Assembly (NCBI RefSeq): GCF_000184745.1
Contig: NC_014931.1
Location: 1,550,001 to 1,614,000 of the forward strand
DNA: 64,000 nt
Direction of reading: 5' to 3'
From: Variovorax paradoxus EPS
GTDB taxonomy: Bacteria; Pseudomonadota; Gammaproteobacteria; Burkholderiales; Burkholderiaceae_C
Shown: in pieces, positions 43,070 to 54,911 of the stretch
How the letters are laid out: every line of letters begins with the position of its first letter
Numbering within the stretch: the stretch's first letter is position 1
Position numbers and translations under genes: made by a program
The notes under the pieces: generated by a model
Seen by the model: only the letters and a program-made list of their open reading frames with translations
What the model was told of the DNA's origin: nothing
Database searches by the model: none

Positions 43070-43080
43070 TGGTAAGACCA
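43070..43080. promoter_or_regulatory. FadR-type operator candidate O2
   Basis: TGGT-AAG-ACCA is a perfect palindrome. It is centred 30 bp from O3, about three helical turns, which would let two bound dimers touch. Confidence 0.75.
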
Positions 43081-43099
43081 ATTCATCGATATGGCAAAG

Positions 43100-43110
43100 T
43101 GGTCATACCA
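43100..43110. promoter_or_regulatory. FadR-type operator candidate O3
   Basis: TGGT-CAT-ACCA is a perfect palindrome 87 bases upstream of the porin start codon, inside an AT-rich stretch likely to hold the operon promoter. Confidence 0.75.
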
Positions 43111-43113
43111 AAT

Positions 43114-43124
43114 TGGTAAGGCCA
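43114..43124. promoter_or_regulatory. FadR-type operator candidate O4
   Basis: TGGT-AAG-GCCA with one mismatch in the outer arm, centred 14 bp from O3. The trinucleotide spacers of the four sites are only CAT or AAG. Confidence 0.65.
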
Positions 43125-43196
43125 AAAATAGGTCGCACACCAGTCTGGACCCCCGGTCTGCATCTGTCCATTCAGAAAACAACAGGAGACAAGAAG

Positions 43197-44282
43197 ATGA
43201 ATTTGCGATCCATTGCCATGGCGAGCGCCTTCGGCACCTGCCTTGCCTGCCTCGGCTTCGGAGCGACGAGCGCCCAGGCCCAGGCCCAGGCCCAGAGCAG
43301 CGTGACCCTTTACGGTCGCGCCGTGGCAGGCGCCGACTACCAGAACAACATCGCCAACGACGCGGGCCAGGGCAGGGGCCACCTGTGGCGCGCGGCCGGC
43401 AACCAATGGGGCACCAGCATGCTGGGCGTGAAGGGCACCGAAGACCTGGGCGGCGGAATGGCGGCCTTTTTCGTGCTCGAAGGCGGTTTCGACCTGCCCA
43501 AGGCCAAGCCCAACGGCGCCGACCTGCTGCTGAACCGCCGTTCCTACGTCGGCCTGCAGGACTACTGGGGCAAGCTGGCGCTGGGCAAGAACCTGTCGAT
43601 CTCCAACGACGTCTGGTACCTCGACCCGACGGGCCAGCAGTTCATCGGCACCGCGACGCTGGTGCGCGGGCGCAACTGGCAGGGCAACGACAACGGCGTC
43701 GAGTACACGACGCCGACCTGGGGCGGCTTCAGCGCCACCGTGCAGACGGGCCTCGGCGAGCAGACCGACGGCTTCACGAAGCTGCGCAAGGACGGCATCT
43801 CGGTGTCGTACATCGCGCCCTCGTTCGAAGTGCGTGCCATCTACGACGTGGCGCGCGACAAGAACGGCAAGTACTCCGATCTCTTCAATCAGTCCAAGGA
43901 GCTTACGCTCGGCGGCACCGCCACCTTGTTCGACGACCTGAAGATGTTCGTCGGCTACCAGCGGCTGTCGGCGCCCGATGCGCCGCTCAGCGCGCCGAGC
44001 AAGGCCAATCACTACTGGGTCGGCGCCAACTACAGGATCACGCCGTTGCTGACGTTGATCGGCTCGATGTTCCGCGTCACGCAGAACCGCAACGCAGGCA
44101 GCGCCAACCTGTACATGCTGGGAGCGAACTACGCGCTCTCCAAGCGCACGCTGCTCTACGCATCGGTGGGCAAGGTCTACAACAGCGAGAACGCCAACTT
44201 CTCGGTGGAAGCCACCAACAACAACCCGCCCGCGGGCGGCAAGCAGTCGGGTACGTACTTCGGCATCAGCCATACGTTCTGA
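43197..44282 (+). CDS. Gram-negative (Burkholderiales-type) outer-membrane porin
   Basis: A 361-residue porin of the Gram-negative porin_4/OmpC-like family. The signal peptide ends at ATSAQAQAQA, and the mature protein starts SSVTLYGRAVAGADY as in Burkholderiales porins. Beta-strand segments such as GVEYTTPTWGGFSATVQTG alternate through the length, and the last residue is the Phe needed for outer-membrane insertion (FGISHTF). It is the first gene of the fucose operon and has a ribosome site CAGGAGACAAG. It probably lets fucose or small fuco-oligosaccharides through the outer membrane. Confidence 0.93.
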   Translation: MNLRSIAMASAFGTCLACLGFGATSAQAQAQAQSSVTLYGRAVAGADYQNNIANDAGQGRGHLWRAAGNQWGTSMLGVKGTEDLGGGMAAFFVLEGGFDLPKAKPNGADLLLNRRSYVGLQDYWGKLALGKNLSISNDVWYLDPTGQQFIGTATLVRGRNWQGNDNGVEYTTPTWGGFSATVQTGLGEQTDGFTKLRKDGISVSYIAPSFEVRAIYDVARDKNGKYSDLFNQSKELTLGGTATLFDDLKMFVGYQRLSAPDAPLSAPSKANHYWVGANYRITPLLTLIGSMFRVTQNRNAGSANLYMLGANYALSKRTLLYASVGKVYNSENANFSVEATNNNPPAGGKQSGTYFGISHTF

Positions 44283-44302
44283 GAAACAGAAGGAGCCGAT
44301 CC

Positions 44303-47119
44303 ATGGAAGCGCCTCGCAATCCTCAAGACCTTCGACGTCGCGCGTTGCTCAAGCTGAGCGGCGCAGTGTCCATGCTGCCCGTGCTGCAGGCCTGCGGCGG
44401 CGGCGGTGGTGCCAATGGCAGCGCGGTGGCGGGCGGACCCGCTGCCGGCAGCGGCACCACGGCCTCTTCGGCGCTCGCCGCCGGGGAGGTGGCAGCCCTG
44501 TTCGCCCCGGCGGCGATCGCCTCGCGCGCCCTTTGGTACGACAGCGCGGCCACCGATTGGGAATCGCAGGCGCTGCCCATCGGCAACGCGCGCCTCGGTG
44601 CGATGCTGTTCGGCGGCGCCTTCAACGAGCGCATCCAGTTCAACGAGCAGAGCCTGTGGGGCGGCGTCAACAACTACGACAACGCGCTCGCCGGCAAGAA
44701 CGACGATGCCTTCGACACGAGCGTGACGGGCTTCGGCAGCTACCGGGCCTTCGGCGACATCGCGCTCGCCTTCAGCGGCGGCACCGCGTTGCCGCAGGTG
44801 ACGTGGCCCGCGCCGCAAGGCACTGCTTCTGCCAGCGAAGGCGTGGCCAAGAGCGTGGATGGAAGCAGCGGAACCAAGTGGTGCATCGACGGCCCGGGCG
44901 CTCTGGTGCTGTGGCAGGCCGAGCTGCCGCAGGCGGCCGCCGTGTCCGCCTACACGCTGACGAGCGCCAACGACGTGCCGGCGCGCGATCCGCAGCAGTG
45001 GACCTTCTCGGGATCGAACGATGGCGCGGCATGGACTGCACTCGACACGCGCTCGCTGCCCGCGCCGTTCGAATCGCGCGCGCAAGCCAAGGCGTTCACT
45101 TTCACCAACACGGCGGCCTTTCGCTTCTACCGGTTCGCCTTCGTGCCCAAGGCGGGCGTGAGCCACTTCCAGGTGGCGGAGATCGCGCTCGCGGGCGTCG
45201 ATCTGAAGCCCGGTGCCGAAGCGGCCACCACGGGCTATCGCCGCACGCTGGACCTCGGCACTGGCGTGCACACGACCGAGTTCAGCACCAGCGGCCGCAA
45301 GATCGTGCGCGAGGCCTTCGCCAGCAAGGTCGCCGACGTGATGGTGTTCCGCTACACCGCCAGCGATTCGCGTGCGTTCTCCGGCACGCTCACGCTGACG
45401 TCCATGCAGGGCGCCACCGCGACGGCCGATGCCGCCACGGGCCAGGTGTCGTTCAGCGGCGCCATGGCCAACAGCCTGAAATACGCCTGCGCGGTGCAGG
45501 TGGTGAAGGAAGACGGCCAGCTCGCCGTGTCCGGCAATGCGCTGAGCTTCGATCAATGCACCAGCCTCACCCTGCTGGTCGATGCGCGCACCGACTACAA
45601 GCTGGACTACGCCGCCGGCTGGCGGAGCACCGATCCCGCACCGCGCGTGCAGGCGGCGCTTGCCGCGGCGGCCTCGAAGACCTATGCCGCATTGCGCCAG
45701 GCGCATGTCGCCGACTTCGGCGCGGTCATGTCGCGCGCCTCCGTTACCTGGGGCAATAGCGATGCCGCCGTGGTGGGGCTCACCACGCGCCAGCGGCTCG
45801 AACGCTATGCAGGCGGCGCGGCCGACCCGGGCCTGGAGCAGGCGATGTTCGACTACGGCCGCTACCTGCTCGTCAGTTCGTCGCGGCAAGGCGGCCTGCC
45901 CGCCAACCTGCAGGGCCTGTGGAACAACAGCAATTCGCCGGCCTGGGCGAGCGACTACCACACCAACATCAACGTGCAGATGAACTACTGGGGCGCGGAG
46001 AGCACCGGGCTGCCGGACTGCCACACGCCGCTGGTCGACTTCGTCTCGCAGGTCGCCGGACCGAGCCGCATCGCGACGAGGAACGCCTTCGGCGCCAATA
46101 CGCGCGGCTGGACGGCGCGCACCAGCCAGAGCATCTTCGGCGGCAACGCATGGAACTGGAACAACGTCTCCAGCGCCTGGTATGCGCAGCACCTGTACGA
46201 GCACTTCGCGTTCACGCAGGACCTGAACTACCTGCGCAACACCGCCTACCCGATGCTCAAGGAGATCTGCCAGTTCTGGGAAGACCGGCTGAAGCTGCGC
46301 GCCGACGGCCTGCTCGTGGCGCCCAACGGCTGGTCGCCCGAGCACGGGCCGACCGAAGACGGCGTGATGTACGACCAGCAGATCATCTGGGACCTGTTCC
46401 AGAACTATCTGGACGCGGCCCGCACGCTGAACGTCGACGCGGCCTATCAAACGACCGTGGCCGGCATGCAGGCGAAGCTCGCTCCGAACAAGATCGGCAA
46501 GTGGGGCCAGCTGCAGGAATGGCAGGGCGACATCGACGACCCCAAGGACCACCACCGCCACACCTCGCACCTGTTCGCCGTGTACCCGGGGCGCCAGGTC
46601 ACGCCGGCGAAGACGCCTGCATTCGCCGCCGCCGCGCTGGTGTCGCTGAAGGCACGCTGCGGCGAAGTGGCCGGCCAGCCGTTCACCGCGTCGATGGTGA
46701 CGGGCGACAGCCGCCGCTCATGGACCTGGCCCTGGCGTTGCGCGCTCTTCGCGCGGCTGGGCGATGCCGGGCGTGCGCAGACGATGCTTCGCGGCCTGCT
46801 GACCTACAACACGCTGCAGAACCTCTTCTGCAACCACCCGCCATTCCAGATGGACGGCAACTTCGGCATCTCCGGCGCGCTGACCGAGATGCTGCTGCAA
46901 AGCCACGAGGGCGTGATCGTGCTGCTGCCTGCCTGCCCGGACGACTGGAAGGCGGCCGGTGCGTTCAACGGACTTCGCGCACGCGGCGGCTACCGCGTGA
47001 GCTGCGTGTGGAAGAACGGTGTGGTCACCTCCTATGAAATCGTCGCGGACAAGGCGCGCGACAAGAAGCCGGTGCGCGTACGCATCAACGGTGAAGAACG
47101 CGATGTCACGCCCACGTGA
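44303..47119 (+). CDS. GH95 alpha-L-fucosidase lipoprotein with inserted F5/8C (discoidin-like) domain
   Basis: A 938-residue glycoside hydrolase family 95 enzyme that releases L-fucose from glycans, as in fucosylated plant or host polysaccharides. The active-site residues of the family are visible: Asn555 and Asn557 (NINVQMNYWG), Glu680 (WSPEHGP) and Asp851 (QMDGNFG). The N-terminus has both a twin-Arg stretch (LRRRALLKLSG) and a lipobox (VLQAC) followed by five glycines, so it is probably a Tat-exported lipoprotein. A carbohydrate-binding F5/8C-like domain (about residues 160-300) is inserted between FGDIALAF and YRRTLDL of the normal N-terminal domain. Confidence 0.9.
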   Translation: MEAPRNPQDLRRRALLKLSGAVSMLPVLQACGGGGGANGSAVAGGPAAGSGTTASSALAAGEVAALFAPAAIASRALWYDSAATDWESQALPIGNARLGAMLFGGAFNERIQFNEQSLWGGVNNYDNALAGKNDDAFDTSVTGFGSYRAFGDIALAFSGGTALPQVTWPAPQGTASASEGVAKSVDGSSGTKWCIDGPGALVLWQAELPQAAAVSAYTLTSANDVPARDPQQWTFSGSNDGAAWTALDTRSLPAPFESRAQAKAFTFTNTAAFRFYRFAFVPKAGVSHFQVAEIALAGVDLKPGAEAATTGYRRTLDLGTGVHTTEFSTSGRKIVREAFASKVADVMVFRYTASDSRAFSGTLTLTSMQGATATADAATGQVSFSGAMANSLKYACAVQVVKEDGQLAVSGNALSFDQCTSLTLLVDARTDYKLDYAAGWRSTDPAPRVQAALAAAASKTYAALRQAHVADFGAVMSRASVTWGNSDAAVVGLTTRQRLERYAGGAADPGLEQAMFDYGRYLLVSSSRQGGLPANLQGLWNNSNSPAWASDYHTNINVQMNYWGAESTGLPDCHTPLVDFVSQVAGPSRIATRNAFGANTRGWTARTSQSIFGGNAWNWNNVSSAWYAQHLYEHFAFTQDLNYLRNTAYPMLKEICQFWEDRLKLRADGLLVAPNGWSPEHGPTEDGVMYDQQIIWDLFQNYLDAARTLNVDAAYQTTVAGMQAKLAPNKIGKWGQLQEWQGDIDDPKDHHRHTSHLFAVYPGRQVTPAKTPAFAAAALVSLKARCGEVAGQPFTASMVTGDSRRSWTWPWRCALFARLGDAGRAQTMLRGLLTYNTLQNLFCNHPPFQMDGNFGISGALTEMLLQSHEGVIVLLPACPDDWKAAGAFNGLRARGGYRVSCVWKNGVVTSYEIVADKARDKKPVRVRINGEERDVTPT

Positions 47120-47893
<774 letters not shown>

Positions 47894-47918
47894 CGAGAGA
47901 CGAAGGGTGCCAAGCAGC

Positions 47919-48794
47919 ATGACTCCACGCATCGACTCGCATCAGCATTTCTGGCGACCCGCGCGCGGCGACTACGCGTGGCTGCACGCCGATGTGCCCG
48001 CCCTCGCGCCGCTGGTGCGCGACTTTCTTCCCGAAGATCTCGCGCCTCTTTTGCAAGCGCACGGCGTCGAGCGAACGGTGCTCGTTCAGGCCGCCGACTC
48101 GGAAGCCGAAACGGATTTCATGCTGGAGCTCGCCACCGCGCACGACGTGGTCGGTGGCGTGGTCGGCTGGGTCGATCTGAGCAGCGCCGCGGCGGTGGCC
48201 TCGCTCGAGCGCATGGCGCGGCACCCCAAGTTCAAGGGCGTGCGGCCGATGCTGCAAGACCTGGCCGACGACGACTGGATCGCGCGCATGCCGCATCCCG
48301 ATGCGGTGCAGGCGCTGGTGCGCTTGGGCCTGCGCTTCGATGCGCTGGTGAAGCCGCAGCATCTGCCCTCGCTGATCCGCTTCCTGAAGGAGTGGCCGCA
48401 ATTGCCCGTGGTGATCGACCATGCCGCCAAGCCGCCGCTGGGTGCGCGCGACAGCGAAGCCTTCGCCACCTGGCGCAAGGACATGAATGCGCTCGCGGCG
48501 CTGCCGCAGGTGTGCTGCAAGTTCTCGGGCCTCTGGGGCGAATCGCCACAGGCTGCACACCACGATGTCGACGTGGCGGCGCGCATCGTGCGCCCGGTGT
48601 GGGAACACCTGCTCGACGGCTTCGGCCCCTCGCGCCTCATGTGGGGCAGCGACTGGCCGGTGCTCAACCTGGCGGGTGACTACGCGGGCTGGATCGCGGT
48701 CAGCCAGGCCTGCATCGGCGGCCTCTCGGCCGGCGAACAGGCGCAAGTCTGGCGGGGCACGGCGCAACGCTTCTATGACCTCCAGCCGGATTGA
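47919..48794 (+). CDS. L-fuconolactonase (amidohydrolase family)
   Basis: A 291-residue amidohydrolase_2 family protein. The metal-binding motif RIDSHQHFW opens the sequence, [11 protein letters not shown] gives the central His, and WGSDWPV gives the final Asp. In the non-phosphorylating fucose pathway, members of this COG3618 group hydrolyse L-fucono-1,5-lactone to L-fuconate. The start at ATG 47919 places the HxH motif at residue 7 or so. It lies between the dehydrogenase and the ABC ATPase of the same operon. Confidence 0.88.
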   Translation: MTPRIDSHQHFWRPARGDYAWLHADVPALAPLVRDFLPEDLAPLLQAHGVERTVLVQAADSEAETDFMLELATAHDVVGGVVGWVDLSSAAAVASLERMARHPKFKGVRPMLQDLADDDWIARMPHPDAVQALVRLGLRFDALVKPQHLPSLIRFLKEWPQLPVVIDHAAKPPLGARDSEAFATWRKDMNALAALPQVCCKFSGLWGESPQAAHHDVDVAARIVRPVWEHLLDGFGPSRLMWGSDWPVLNLAGDYAGWIAVSQACIGGLSAGEQAQVWRGTAQRFYDLQPD

Positions 48795-48804
48795 ACGCGC
48801 CACC

Positions 48805-50316
48805 ATGCAACCCATCGTCACCATTCGCGATCTCTGCAAATCCTTTGCCGGCGTGCGCGCCCTCGACAAGGCCCAGTTCGACCTGCGGCCCGGCGAGGTG
48901 CACGCGCTCATGGGCGAGAACGGCGCAGGCAAATCCACGCTCATGAAGGTGCTGGCCGGCGTCTACAGCAAGGACTCGGGCGAGGTGCTGATCGACGGCC
49001 AGCCCGTGGACATCGCGAGCCCGCGCGCAGCGCAGGCGCTGGGCATCGGAATCATCCATCAGGAGCTGAACCTGATGAACCACCTGAGCGCTGCGCAGAA
49101 CATCTTCATCGGCCGCGAGCCGCGCGGGCGCTTCGGCTTCTTCATCGACGAGGAGGCGATGCGCGCCGAGACACAGCGCATCTTCGATCGCATGAACTTG
49201 CGGCTCGACCCGCACACGCCGGTCGGCGAACTCACCGTGGCCAAGCAGCAGATGGTCGAGATCGCGAAGGCGCTCTCGTTCGATTCGCGCGTGCTCATCA
49301 TGGACGAGCCCACCGCCGCGCTCAACAACGAGGAAGTGGCCGACCTGTTCCGCATCATCGGCCAGCTCAAATCGCAGGGCGTGGCCATCGTCTACATCTC
49401 GCACAAGATGGATGAGTTGAAGCGCATTGCCGACCGCGTGACCGTGATGCGCGACGGCCAATACATCGCCACCGTGTCGATGGCCGATACGCCGATGGAT
49501 TCGCTCATCGCCATGATGGTGGGCCGCCAACTCACCGAGGTGGAGAACGATTTTCCCGACACCTCGGACAACGAGATCGTGCTGGAGGCCCGCGGCATCA
49601 CGCGCGGCGCGATGGTGCGCGATGCGAGTTTCGTGCTGCGCCGGGGCGAGATCCTGGGCTTTGCGGGGCTCATGGGCGCGGGCCGCACCGAGCTCGCGCG
49701 CGCGGTGTTCGGCGCCGACCCCATCGATGCAGGCGAGGTCTTCGTGCGCGGCAAGCGGGTGTCGATCAGGTCGCCCGAGGATGCGGTGTCGCATGGCATC
49801 GGCTATCTCTCGGAAGACCGCAAGCATTTCGGCCTGGCCACCGGCATGGATGTGGAAACCAACATCGCGCTGCCGAGCATGAAGAAGTTCGTGTCGATGG
49901 GCGTCTTCATCGACCAGGCGGCCATCGAGGCAGCCGGCAAGCGCTACGTGAAGCAGCTCAACATCAAGACGCCCTCGGTGCACCAGCAGGTGCGGCTGCT
50001 CTCGGGCGGCAACCAGCAGAAGATCGTGATCGCCAAGTGGCTGCTGCGCGACTGCAGCGTGCTCTTCTTCGACGAACCCACGCGCGGCATCGACGTGGGC
50101 GCGAAGGCCGAGATCTATCGCCTGCTCAACGAGCTGGCTGCCGAGGGCAAGGCCATCGTGATCATCTCTTCGGAGTTGCCCGAGATATTGCGCGTGAGCC
50201 ACCGCGTGCTGGTGATGTGCGAAGGCCGCATCACCGGCGAACTGACGGGGCGCGAAGCCTCGCAGGAAAAGATCATGCAGCTCGCCACCCGGCGCGAAGC
50301 TGCAGCCACCGCATGA
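48805..50316 (+). CDS. Sugar ABC transporter ATP-binding protein (RbsA/AraG type)
   Basis: A 503-residue ATPase with two fused nucleotide-binding domains, as in carbohydrate CUT2 importers. The first domain has [14 protein letters not shown] and [12 protein letters not shown]. The second has a degenerate Walker A ([16 protein letters not shown]), the signature [14 protein letters not shown] and [16 protein letters not shown]. It energises uptake of a monosaccharide, here most likely L-fucose. It begins ten bases after the lactonase gene and is followed by permease and receptor genes. Confidence 0.94.
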   Translation: MQPIVTIRDLCKSFAGVRALDKAQFDLRPGEVHALMGENGAGKSTLMKVLAGVYSKDSGEVLIDGQPVDIASPRAAQALGIGIIHQELNLMNHLSAAQNIFIGREPRGRFGFFIDEEAMRAETQRIFDRMNLRLDPHTPVGELTVAKQQMVEIAKALSFDSRVLIMDEPTAALNNEEVADLFRIIGQLKSQGVAIVYISHKMDELKRIADRVTVMRDGQYIATVSMADTPMDSLIAMMVGRQLTEVENDFPDTSDNEIVLEARGITRGAMVRDASFVLRRGEILGFAGLMGAGRTELARAVFGADPIDAGEVFVRGKRVSIRSPEDAVSHGIGYLSEDRKHFGLATGMDVETNIALPSMKKFVSMGVFIDQAAIEAAGKRYVKQLNIKTPSVHQQVRLLSGGNQQKIVIAKWLLRDCSVLFFDEPTRGIDVGAKAEIYRLLNELAAEGKAIVIISSELPEILRVSHRVLVMCEGRITGELTGREASQEKIMQLATRREAAATA

Positions 50317-50332
50317 AGACTGGAGACACGCT

Positions 50333-51364
50333 TTGACGACCCCCACTGCTACCACCGCCGCCACCGCCACACCTGGCTTCTCGCTGAGGGCGCGGCTCTT
50401 TCGCCCCGCCACGCGGCAGAAGCTCCTGGCCTTTGCCAGCCTCATCGCGCTGATGGTGTTCTTCAGCTTCGCTTCGCCGCAGTTTTTGCAGACCGACAAC
50501 CTCGTGAGCATCCTGCAGTCGACTGCGGTGAACGGCGTGCTGGCCATTGCCTGTACTTTCGTCATCATCACCGCGGGCATCGACCTGTCGGTGGGCACGC
50601 TCATGACTTTCTGCGCCGTCATGGCCGGCGTGGTGCTCACCTACATGGGCATGCCGCTCGCGCTCGGCATCGCGGCAGCGATCTTCTTCGGCGCACTGGC
50701 CGGCTTCATCTCGGGCGTGCTGATCGCCAAGCTCAAGATCCCGCCCTTCATCGCGACGCTCGGGATGATGATGCTGCTCAAAGGCCTGTCGCTGGTGATT
50801 TCGGGCACCAAGCCGATCTACTTCAATGACACGCCGGGCTTCACCGCCATCTCGCAGGATTCGTTGATCGGCGACCTCATTCCGTCGCTGCCGATTCCGA
50901 ACGCGGTGCTGATCCTGTTCCTGGTGGCCGTGGCCGCGAGCATTTTGCTCAACCGCACGATCCTCGGGCGCTACACCTTCGCACTCGGCAGCAACGAGGA
51001 GGCGGTGCGCCTCTCGGGCGTGAACACCAATTTCTGGAAGGTCGTGGTCTACACGGTGAGCGGCGGCATCTGCGGCATCGCGGGTTTGCTGATCGCCTCG
51101 CGCCTGAACTCGGCGCAGCCGGCGCTCGGGCAGGGCTACGAGCTCGACGCGATTGCTGCCGTGGTCATCGGCGGCACCTCGCTCAGCGGCGGCACCGGCA
51201 CCATCGTCGGCACGATCATCGGCGCCTTCATCATGAGCGTGCTGACCAACGGGCTGCGCATTCTTTCGGTCGTGCAGGAGTGGCAAACGGTGATCACGGG
51301 CGTGATCATCATCCTGGCCGTGTACGCGGACATCCTGCGCCGCCGCGGCAGCAACAAGCACTGA
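50333..51364 (+). CDS. Sugar ABC transporter permease (RbsC type)
   Basis: A 343-residue inner-membrane permease of the CUT2 family with about eight to ten membrane segments. It carries the TAGIDLSVGTLM and NSAQPALGQGYELDAIAAVVIGG-like segments (given in outline) that mark RbsC proteins. It starts at TTG 50333, with CTGGAGACACG before it. It forms the channel for the sugar importer with the neighbouring ATPase and receptor. Confidence 0.94.
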   Translation: MTTPTATTAATATPGFSLRARLFRPATRQKLLAFASLIALMVFFSFASPQFLQTDNLVSILQSTAVNGVLAIACTFVIITAGIDLSVGTLMTFCAVMAGVVLTYMGMPLALGIAAAIFFGALAGFISGVLIAKLKIPPFIATLGMMMLLKGLSLVISGTKPIYFNDTPGFTAISQDSLIGDLIPSLPIPNAVLILFLVAVAASILLNRTILGRYTFALGSNEEAVRLSGVNTNFWKVVVYTVSGGICGIAGLLIASRLNSAQPALGQGYELDAIAAVVIGGTSLSGGTGTIVGTIIGAFIMSVLTNGLRILSVVQEWQTVITGVIIILAVYADILRRRGSNKH

Positions 51365-51409
51365 CCCGAATTCCGATTTCCTATTTCTACAACCACAGGA
51401 GACCTTTGC

Positions 51410-52363
51410 ATGATTCAACGAAGAGCAGTCACCACCACGCTGGGCGCGGCCCTCATCGGCCTGTCGGGCCTTGCACACGCGCAGCAGGCGCAAGAGATCT
51501 ACATCCCGCTCGTCTCCAAGGGCTTCCAGCACCAGTTCTGGCAGGCCGTGAAATCGGGCGCCGAGCAGGCCGCGAAGGACTTGAAGGTCAAGGTCACCTT
51601 CGAAGGCCCCGAGACCGAGGCGATGGTCGACAAGCAGATCGACATGCTCTCCGCCGCGCTCGCCAAGAAGCCGCAAGCCATCGGCTTCGCAGCACTTGAT
51701 AGCCAAGCCGCCATTCCGTTGCTGAAGAAGGCGCAGGCCGCGAAGATTCCGGTGGTCGCGTTCGACTCGGGCGTGGACAGCGATATTCCCGTGACCACCA
51801 CCACGACCGACAACAAGGCCGCCGCGGCGCTGGCCGCCGACAAGATGGCCGAGCTGATCGGCAAGTCGGGCGAGGTGGCGCTCGTGGTGCACGACCAGAC
51901 CAGCCGCACCGGCGTGGACCGGCGCGATGGGTTCGTGAACCGCATCAAGTCGACCTACCCGAACATCAAGATCGTGAGCGTGCAGTACGGCGGCGGCGAC
52001 CAGCTGAAGTCGACCGAAATCACCAAGTCGATATTGCAGGCCTCGCCGAACCTCAAGGGCATCTTCGGCGCCAACGAGGGCTCTGCCATCGGCGTGGTCA
52101 ACGGCGTGAAGGAGATGAAGCGCAACGGCAAGATCGTGATCATCGGCTACGACTCGGGCAAGCAGCAGAAGAACGCCATCGTCGACGGCAGCATGGCCGG
52201 CGCGATCACGCAGAACCCCGTGGGCATGGGCTACAAGACCGTGGAGATGGCGGTGAAGGCGATCAAGGGCGAGAAGCTGCCCAAGATCGTGGACACGGGC
52301 TTCTTCTGGTACGACAAGACGAACATCACCGACCCGAAGATCGCGGCGGTTCTGTACGACTGA
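51410..52363 (+). CDS. Sugar ABC transporter periplasmic binding protein (RbsB type)
   Basis: A 317-residue periplasmic receptor of the type 1 periplasmic-binding fold. Signal peptide TTLGAALIGLSGLAHAQ precedes a mature protein starting with EIYIPLVSKGFQHQFW. Ligand-binding segments include the VVAFDSGVDSD and VHDQTSRTGVDRRDG motifs. It supplies the CUT2 importer and, by its operon, most likely binds L-fucose. The ribosome site ACAGGAGACC is strong, which suits the excess of receptor usually needed. Confidence 0.94.
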   Translation: MIQRRAVTTTLGAALIGLSGLAHAQQAQEIYIPLVSKGFQHQFWQAVKSGAEQAAKDLKVKVTFEGPETEAMVDKQIDMLSAALAKKPQAIGFAALDSQAAIPLLKKAQAAKIPVVAFDSGVDSDIPVTTTTTDNKAAAALAADKMAELIGKSGEVALVVHDQTSRTGVDRRDGFVNRIKSTYPNIKIVSVQYGGGDQLKSTEITKSILQASPNLKGIFGANEGSAIGVVNGVKEMKRNGKIVIIGYDSGKQQKNAIVDGSMAGAITQNPVGMGYKTVEMAVKAIKGEKLPKIVDTGFFWYDKTNITDPKIAAVLYD

Positions 52364-52390
52364 TTTCCCTTTTCTCTGAAGACCTCGTTC

Positions 52391-54483
<2,093 letters not shown>

Positions 54484-54532
54484 TCTCTCATCGCTCTCCT
54501 TTTCTTCTGCCCACTACTGCATCGACCGACCC

Positions 54533-54862
54533 ATGCGCCACTGCCTTGCCCTCGACCTGAAAGACGACCCGGTACTGATCGCCGAGTACGAGGCCTATCA
54601 CCGCAACATCTGGCCCGAGGTGCGTGCGCATCTGCATGCGCATGGCGTGACGGGGATGGAGATCTACCGGCTCGGCACACGGATGGTGATGCTGATGGAG
54701 ACGGACGACGCGCGGTATGACGCGGAGGCGATGGCGCTTGCATCGCAGAACGATCCGAAGATCCGGGAATGGGAGGATCTGATGTGGAAGTTTCAGGCGC
54801 CTACGCCTTGGACGCCTGAAGGGGAGAAGTGGGTGGGGATGGAGCGGATCTTCGAGCTGTAA
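54533..54862 (+). CDS. RhaM/DUF718-family L-fucose mutarotase
   Basis: A 109-residue protein of the L-rhamnose mutarotase family. The conserved HRNIWPEVRAHLHAHGVTGMEIY segment (outlined) and the WKFQAPTPWTPEGEKW end are present, with the catalytic His at HRNIW and the Tyr and Trp residues in place. In this operon it most likely interconverts the alpha and beta anomers of L-fucose before oxidation. It is the last gene of the operon and is followed by a hairpin terminator. Confidence 0.87.
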   Translation: MRHCLALDLKDDPVLIAEYEAYHRNIWPEVRAHLHAHGVTGMEIYRLGTRMVMLMETDDARYDAEAMALASQNDPKIREWEDLMWKFQAPTPWTPEGEKWVGMERIFEL

Positions 54863-54867
54863 CGAAG

Positions 54868-54893
54868 AACGGACCCCGAAGGGTCCGCTTGTT
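54868..54893 (+). terminator. Terminator of the fucose operon
   Basis: A seven-base-pair stem CGGACCC/GGGTCCG (54870-54876 with 54881-54887) around a CGAA tetraloop, followed by CTTGTT. The A-rich left side gives a T-containing tract on the minus strand, so it may also stop the convergent lipoprotein gene. Confidence 0.75.
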
Positions 54894-54911
54894 GAGAGAC
54901 CGACCGCCCGT

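Noticed and set aside
43091..44302. In-frame extension upstream of the fucosidase start that would make a 1342-residue protein.
   Set aside because: The extension is the out-of-frame shadow of the porin gene. The fucosidase has its own ribosome site, start codon and lipoprotein signal at 44303.
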